From: Pseudolactococcus sp041800635
Lineage (GTDB): Bacteria; Bacillota; Bacilli; Lactobacillales; Streptococcaceae
Direction of reading: 5' to 3'
Length of the DNA stretch: 64,000 nucleotides
NCBI GenBank assembly: GCA_047833645.1
Contig: CP181259.1
Location: forward strand, 1 to 64,000
Under the pieces are notes generated by a model, which was given only the letters and a program-made list of their open reading frames with translations, had not been told where the DNA came from and did not search any database. The stretch's first letter is position 1. Each line of letters begins with the position of its first letter. A program made the position numbers and the translations under genes. Below are positions 60,295-64,000 of the stretch, in pieces.

Positions 60295-60438
60295 TGACCA
60301 TGATGACGATAACTAACCAAGTAAATCTTGTCTTGACCTCGCAGTTCGCAGCTGTCGTAAGACCGCTGTTGGCTGAAATTCGGGATGCGTTAGCATCCCG
60401 AATTTCAGCCAACAGCCAACAGCCAACAGTAAAAATTT
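60295..60438 (+). CDS. Small ORF cut off from the surface-protein locus by an IS
   Basis: ATG 6-10 bases after AAGGAGGGGAG opens a 47-codon frame: MTMMTITNQVNLVLTSQFAA, then a basic/hydrophobic stretch coded by a giant hairpin, ending TAA. No family recognised. The excellent ribosome site argues for translation. It may be the start of an older gene or a leader peptide. Confidence 0.4.
60366..60429. repeat. 23-base perfect inverted repeat plus GCCAACA tandem repeat
   Basis: Arms 60366-60388 and 60393-60415 are perfect complements around a GTTA loop (centre GGGATGC/GCATCCC). The right arm runs into three 7-base repeats of GCCAACA (about 60408-60429). No T run, so not a normal terminator. Confidence 0.8.
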
Positions 60439-60482
60439 AACTGTTGCCCTTTCAGCTTCGCTGAATTATTTTGATACGTCTT

Positions 60483-62308
60483 AAAAGAGGCTGGGACAAA
60501 AGTCCTCTAAAAAAATAGGCTATGAACCATTTCCGATGTTAATCGGAAACTTTCATAGCCTATTTCTCTGTAACTTTTCGACAAAAAGAATAAAATCCTG
60601 TACAATTAAAGTGTCTAATCCCAAAAGTCAGGAGCTGTTCTTTATGCATAAAAATTATAACATGAAACAAGTCATTTTACCACTTGATTTAGAAATAATG
60701 ATTCCAGAAGATGATATTTGTTTTGCCATTCATGAACTGATTGAAAGCATGCCTGAGGAAAAATTCACAACATTTAAGCAAGAAACAGGTCGCCCCTCTC
60801 TCCATCCTAGAATGATGCTCAAATTGATTTTGTGCGCCTATACCCAATCAATGTTTTCGGGAAGAAAGATTGAGAACGCGCTTCAAGATAGTATCCGCAT
60901 GATGTGGTTAGCGCAAGGCGAGACCCCTTCTTATCGGACAATCAATCGTTATCGTGTCCATCCTTTGATGGCACCGATCATTCAAGATTGTTTTGTGCAA
61001 TTTAGAAATCTCCTTCAAGAAAATTTGATTGATGAAACAGCCATTTTTATTGATGGTACAAAACTTGAAGCCAATGCCAACAAGTTTACTTTTGTCTGGA
61101 AAAAATCTATTCAACGTTTTAGCGATGCCCTTATCGAAAAGTCAAAAGCCCTTTATCAAGAGCTTTTGAGCAATGAAATTATTCCTGCGATTGAAATTGA
61201 TAATGAAGCTGAATTATCAACACAAGAATTGATGGTCATTGAAGACGAGTTATCTCAAGCAGTTGAGACGCTCACACAAGAAATTGATAAGGAATCAAAC
61301 GGACAGAAACGTAAAGCCTTGCGTTCTCAAAGAAAACCAATCAAATTAGCACGTAAACAAGTCGCTAATTTCATCTTAAGAAAAGAAAAATACAAGCTAG
61401 ATTTCGAGATAATGGGCGCAAGAAATAGCTATTCCAAAACAGATACAGATGCGACATTTATGCGGATGAAAGATGACTATATGAGGAATGGTCAACTTAA
61501 GGTAGCCTATAATCTTCAAATTGCGACGGAAAATCAATATGTTTTGGACTATGAAGTCTATCCTAATCCGACTGATACCAGAACTTTGCCCGATTTTTTA
61601 GCACATTATCAAAATAAATACCAACAACTTCCTGACTATATCATAGCGGATGCGGGTTATGGTGGGGAAGAGAATTATCAAACCGTCTTAGAGACTTATC
61701 AACGCACACCTCTGATTACCTACAATGCTTATGAAAAAGAACAAAAACGAAAATTCAAGAAAGACCTCTTTAAAACAGCGAATTGGCCCTATGACCCTGA
61801 ACAAGATTACTTCATCTGCCCGAATCATCAAAAAGTGACTTATCGATATGAGAGCCACCGAACGGATAAATATGGTTTGACACGAGATTTGAAAATCTAT
61901 GAATGCGAAGATTGTCAAGGTTGTCCGGTTCGCAAATCATGTACTCGAGCTAAAAGTGACAATAATTGACAGCTTCAAATTAATCCTAAGTGGGAGTCGT
62001 TTAAATTAACGATCAAAGAATTGCTTTCAGAAAAAGAGACAGGAAAACTCTACGGCAAACGTAAGATTGATGTAGAGCCTGCCTTTGCACGTCTGAAGGC
62101 TAATTTGGGCTTCAGTCGATTTTCGGTCAGAGGGAAAGACAAAGTTAGGCAGGAGATTGGTTTAGCTTTGATGGCGATTAATCTCAGAAAACTGATGGTA
62201 ACCTGTCGAACATAGAATAGAGAAAAAGCAAACTAGCACAATCAAAATGGATTGGATTAGCTTGCTTTTTTCTTTCTGTGACTGTGGACTTTTGTCCCAG
62301 CCTCTTTT
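60483..62308 (+). mobile_element. IS1182-type insertion sequence
   Basis: 1826 bases with 23-base terminal inverted repeats (60483-60505 and 62286-62308; core GAGGCTGGGACAAAAGTCC). A subterminal hairpin (about 60517-60568) lies inside the left end. One transposase frame, broken by a stop. No clear target duplication is visible. It lies between the small ORF at 60295 and the surface-protein gene. Confidence 0.85.
60644..62215 (+). pseudogene. IS1182-family transposase with in-frame stop
   Basis: The frame from ATG 60644 (CAGGAG upstream) runs as a DDE transposase: N-terminal GRPSLHPRMMLKLILCAYTQ, catalytic FIDGTKLEAN and YIIADAGYGGEENY, and a Cys-rich CPVRKSCTRAKS. TGA at 61967-61969 interrupts it, and the same frame continues to 62215 with KIDVEPAFARLKANLGFSRF, the usual C-terminal end. 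A single base change (for example CGA to TGA) explains it. The last catalytic Glu lies after the stop, so the product should be inactive. Confidence 0.85.
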
Positions 62309-62348
62309 TGCGTTTCAAAAAATACTTATTTGTAGGAGGGGAGTTACC

Positions 62349-64000
62349 ATGAACGTAACTTTAAAAAAACTAAGCGCACTGATCTTGGCGCTCGGGACAA
62401 TCTTCATCCTGAGTTTTCCAAGTCTAGCGTATGCCGCAGACACTGGAGGCTCGGATCACTTCGAGTTAACAGTTGTCGAGAACAAGGACAGCAAGTCAGG
62501 TGCTGAAATCGCTGACTTGACTATCAAAAACATCAGTGGAAAAACAGGCACCAATGTGACCTTTGAAGCTGATTTGCCCACCATATTCCAGGATAAGGAC
62601 TTGAAGAAAGCCACTTTTAATGTTGGGACATTAAAGGCTGGTGAGTCTAAAACGTATCAAGTCAGCCGTAAAGCAGACGGCACAGTTGATACCAATCCAC
62701 TGCCCCAAACAGGGAATAATCAATCAACACCAGGAAGTGGGGTAACTACATCAACAACATCAACCAAGTCAACTACTAGCTTACCGATAACAGGTGAGGC
62801 AACAACACCACTCCTCATCACACTCGGCCTTCTCTTTGTTGCAAGTCTCATCTTCATCGGGATTAAACGTTTCCAAAGTGCGAAACATCTCCTTGCCATC
62901 TTGCTTTTACTAGCAGGATTAGGTGGCGCCGCGACTGTTAACGCAGCAGAAGACTCTTACCACCATCGTGATGAAGTACGCAACCATGCGGTTGAACTAG
63001 CTGGTGCGACACACGTTTTCCACTTAGCAGGAGAAGGAGACTTTGAAGGCAAACCAGATGGTTCTGGCGACAAGGGCGAACCTGGCGATAAAGGTGAACC
63101 AGGCGACAAAGGTGAGTCTGGTGACAAAGGAGGGGAGTCCGATAAATTCACGATTACCTATTACATCAATGGGGATAAAGTGACAAATCTCGACCCTGAT
63201 GGCTACACTTCTGGTGTCAAGACAACTTATTTGCCAACGCCAACGTTTGAAGGGTATGACTTCTCAGGTTGGTACAACAACGCTGCATTGACAGGGGACT
63301 CATTTACAAGTCTCTCTAAAGAGACAACGGGTGATCAGGTTCTCTATGGTAAAACAACGCCTCACGTTTATCGTGTGACTTTTGACTTGAAAGGTGGCAC
63401 ATTCCCAGATGCGACAGCAACGACACAAGACGTTGAACACGGGGCAACAGCTTCAGAGCCAACTGCCCCTGGAAAAGATGATGCGATAGTTGGCGTCTCT
63501 ACCATTGGACCTATTCCAGACCATGACTTTATCTTCCGAGGCTGGTGCACGGACCCAGAATTAACAACTGACTTTGATTTTAATACCTCTATCACAGGAA
63601 ATCTGACGCTCTATGCCAAATGGGGCTTGCCTGTCACTGAGGCGGGAACAAATAATCTTTTAGGAACAGCATATGGTAATACGACGCTAGGAGATCAAGG
63701 CGATACAGTTTGGGTTGCCAACAGCTGGTGGCAAATTCTCGATGATGATATGGATGATAATGACACGAATGTCTTACAAGCTTTGGCACTTAAAGTGGAT
63801 GCCTTGACCTCAGATGAGGCCACCGGTGCTGGTGGTACGGGTGCTTATCACACATCATTTAGAGATGAGTATGCGGCCATTCCTTATTATTTCAATTCAG
63901 ATGGCTCGAATGGCTATGACGTCAGTGTAGGACCAGGAACCACGATGCTTAAAGAGGCGTTTGACCATTACTATACGTCGACCCTTGCGACAAGCTATGT
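62349..64000 (+). CDS. Large secreted, wall-linked surface protein with InlB-type repeats (partial)
   Basis: Open frame of 550 codons to the window edge. ATG after GGAGGGGAG. Order: signal peptide (about 1-30, cut near AYA-AD); a beta-type domain (about 33-112); LPQTG (118-122); a Ser/Thr linker; LPITG (145-149), a hydrophobic helix and KRFQSAKH, which is a complete sorting signal; a second signal-like helix ending NAAED (about 180-200); a collagen-like GDKGEP repeat (about 238-261); two InlB B-type repeats (about 265-425, each with GW and a closing LYGK/LYAKW); and the start of a DUF6273-like domain (WWQILDDD onward). No stop in this frame. Internal sorting signals are unusual; either two genes were fused or the signals are non-functional. 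Confidence 0.8.
   Translation, partial: MNVTLKKLSALILALGTIFILSFPSLAYAADTGGSDHFELTVVENKDSKSGAEIADLTIKNISGKTGTNVTFEADLPTIFQDKDLKKATFNVGTLKAGESKTYQVSRKADGTVDTNPLPQTGNNQSTPGSGVTTSTTSTKSTTSLPITGEATTPLLITLGLLFVASLIFIGIKRFQSAKHLLAILLLLAGLGGAATVNAAEDSYHHRDEVRNHAVELAGATHVFHLAGEGDFEGKPDGSGDKGEPGDKGEPGDKGESGDKGGESDKFTITYYINGDKVTNLDPDGYTSGVKTTYLPTPTFEGYDFSGWYNNAALTGDSFTSLSKETTGDQVLYGKTTPHVYRVTFDLKGGTFPDATATTQDVEHGATASEPTAPGKDDAIVGVSTIGPIPDHDFIFRGWCTDPELTTDFDFNTSITGNLTLYAKWGLPVTEAGTNNLLGTAYGNTTLGDQGDTVWVANSWWQILDDDMDDNDTNVLQALALKVDALTSDEATGAGGTGAYHTSFRDEYAAIPYYFNSDGSNGYDVSVGPGTTMLKEAFDHYYTSTLATSY

Noticed and set aside
60295..60309. Similarity of ATGACCATGATGACG to the start of lacZ-alpha cloning sequence
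   Set aside because: Only a short match; the following bases differ, and the flanks are native AT-rich DNA, so vector contamination is not supported.
60408..60429. Possible CRISPR-like repeat
   Set aside because: Three 7-base units in tandem with no spacers; no CRISPR array was seen anywhere in the window.

Overview
The window looks like a chromosomal segment of a low-GC lactic acid bacterium of the Streptococcaceae, most likely Lactococcus or its Pseudolactococcus sister clade. Reasons: a MapZ division protein beside an RNA methyltransferase, a single-chain PurL, PurBox sites of the lactococcal AWWWCCGAACWWT type, double-glycine bacteriocins, and gene neighbours such as khpA-rpsP-rimM-trmD. 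No rRNA, tRNA or CRISPR array was seen. The genus call is inference.

Layout. 1-6.5 kb: end of an RNA methyltransferase gene, mapZ, then purC-purL under a PurBox. 6.7-10.6 kb: a minus-strand four-gene ferric-siderophore ABC transporter with a palindromic operator. 10.7-16.1 kb: radC split by a Tn554-family transposon (tnpA, tnpB, tnpC and a lincosamide nucleotidyltransferase that I match from memory to Lnu(G)/Tn6260). 16.1-20.7 kb: glutamine-amidotransferase-like hydrolase and rex (minus), ABC-F protein YdiF, UDP-galactopyranose mutase. 20.7-21.4 kb: a hicAB toxin-antitoxin pair. 21.7-28.2 kb: pyrE-pyrC, a DUF1054 protein, metA, then dnaD-nth-trmK-nif3. 28.2-31.4 kb: minus-strand small protein, TetR regulator, HAD phosphatase and HD hydrolase. 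31.6-36.9 kb: an E1 alpha/beta pair without E2/E3, DUF1934, purM-purN, a kinase-like NTPase and a flavin reductase-like protein. 36.9-41.5 kb: an AadK-like nucleotidyltransferase, then a TPP riboswitch with thiD-tenA-thiW and a thiM-thiE fusion. 41.5-45.1 kb: YczE-like membrane protein, cls, guaC with a PurBox. 45.1-47.3 kb: a MITE-like repeat and a compact class II bacteriocin island with a decayed tandem duplication. 47.3-55.4 kb: rpsP, khpA, rimM-trmD and a dense run through dapB, cca and yfmR. 55.4-60.1 kb: thyA, a split threonine/serine exporter, metE. 60.1-64 kb: an IS1182-type element with a dead transposase, inserted just upstream of a large surface-protein gene that runs off the right edge.

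How the parts fit. Three purine loci (purCL, purMN, guaC) each carry a PurBox followed by a hairpin and then the -10 box, so they look like one PurR regulon. The thiamine operon is set up for salvage of thiazole and pyrimidine, with an ECF S-component and TPP control. metA and metE have related upstream motifs.

Most notable: seven genes (ydiF, dnaD, the kinase, the YczE-like gene, cls, rimM, thyA) have a -10 box exactly six bases before the ATG and no Shine-Dalgarno sequence, the signature of leaderless mRNAs. Other highlights are a self-consistent transcription attenuator upstream of lnu, the bacteriocin island, the thiM-thiE fusion with a fossil internal start, and a surface protein with two LPxTG motifs and a sorting-signal-like segment in its middle.
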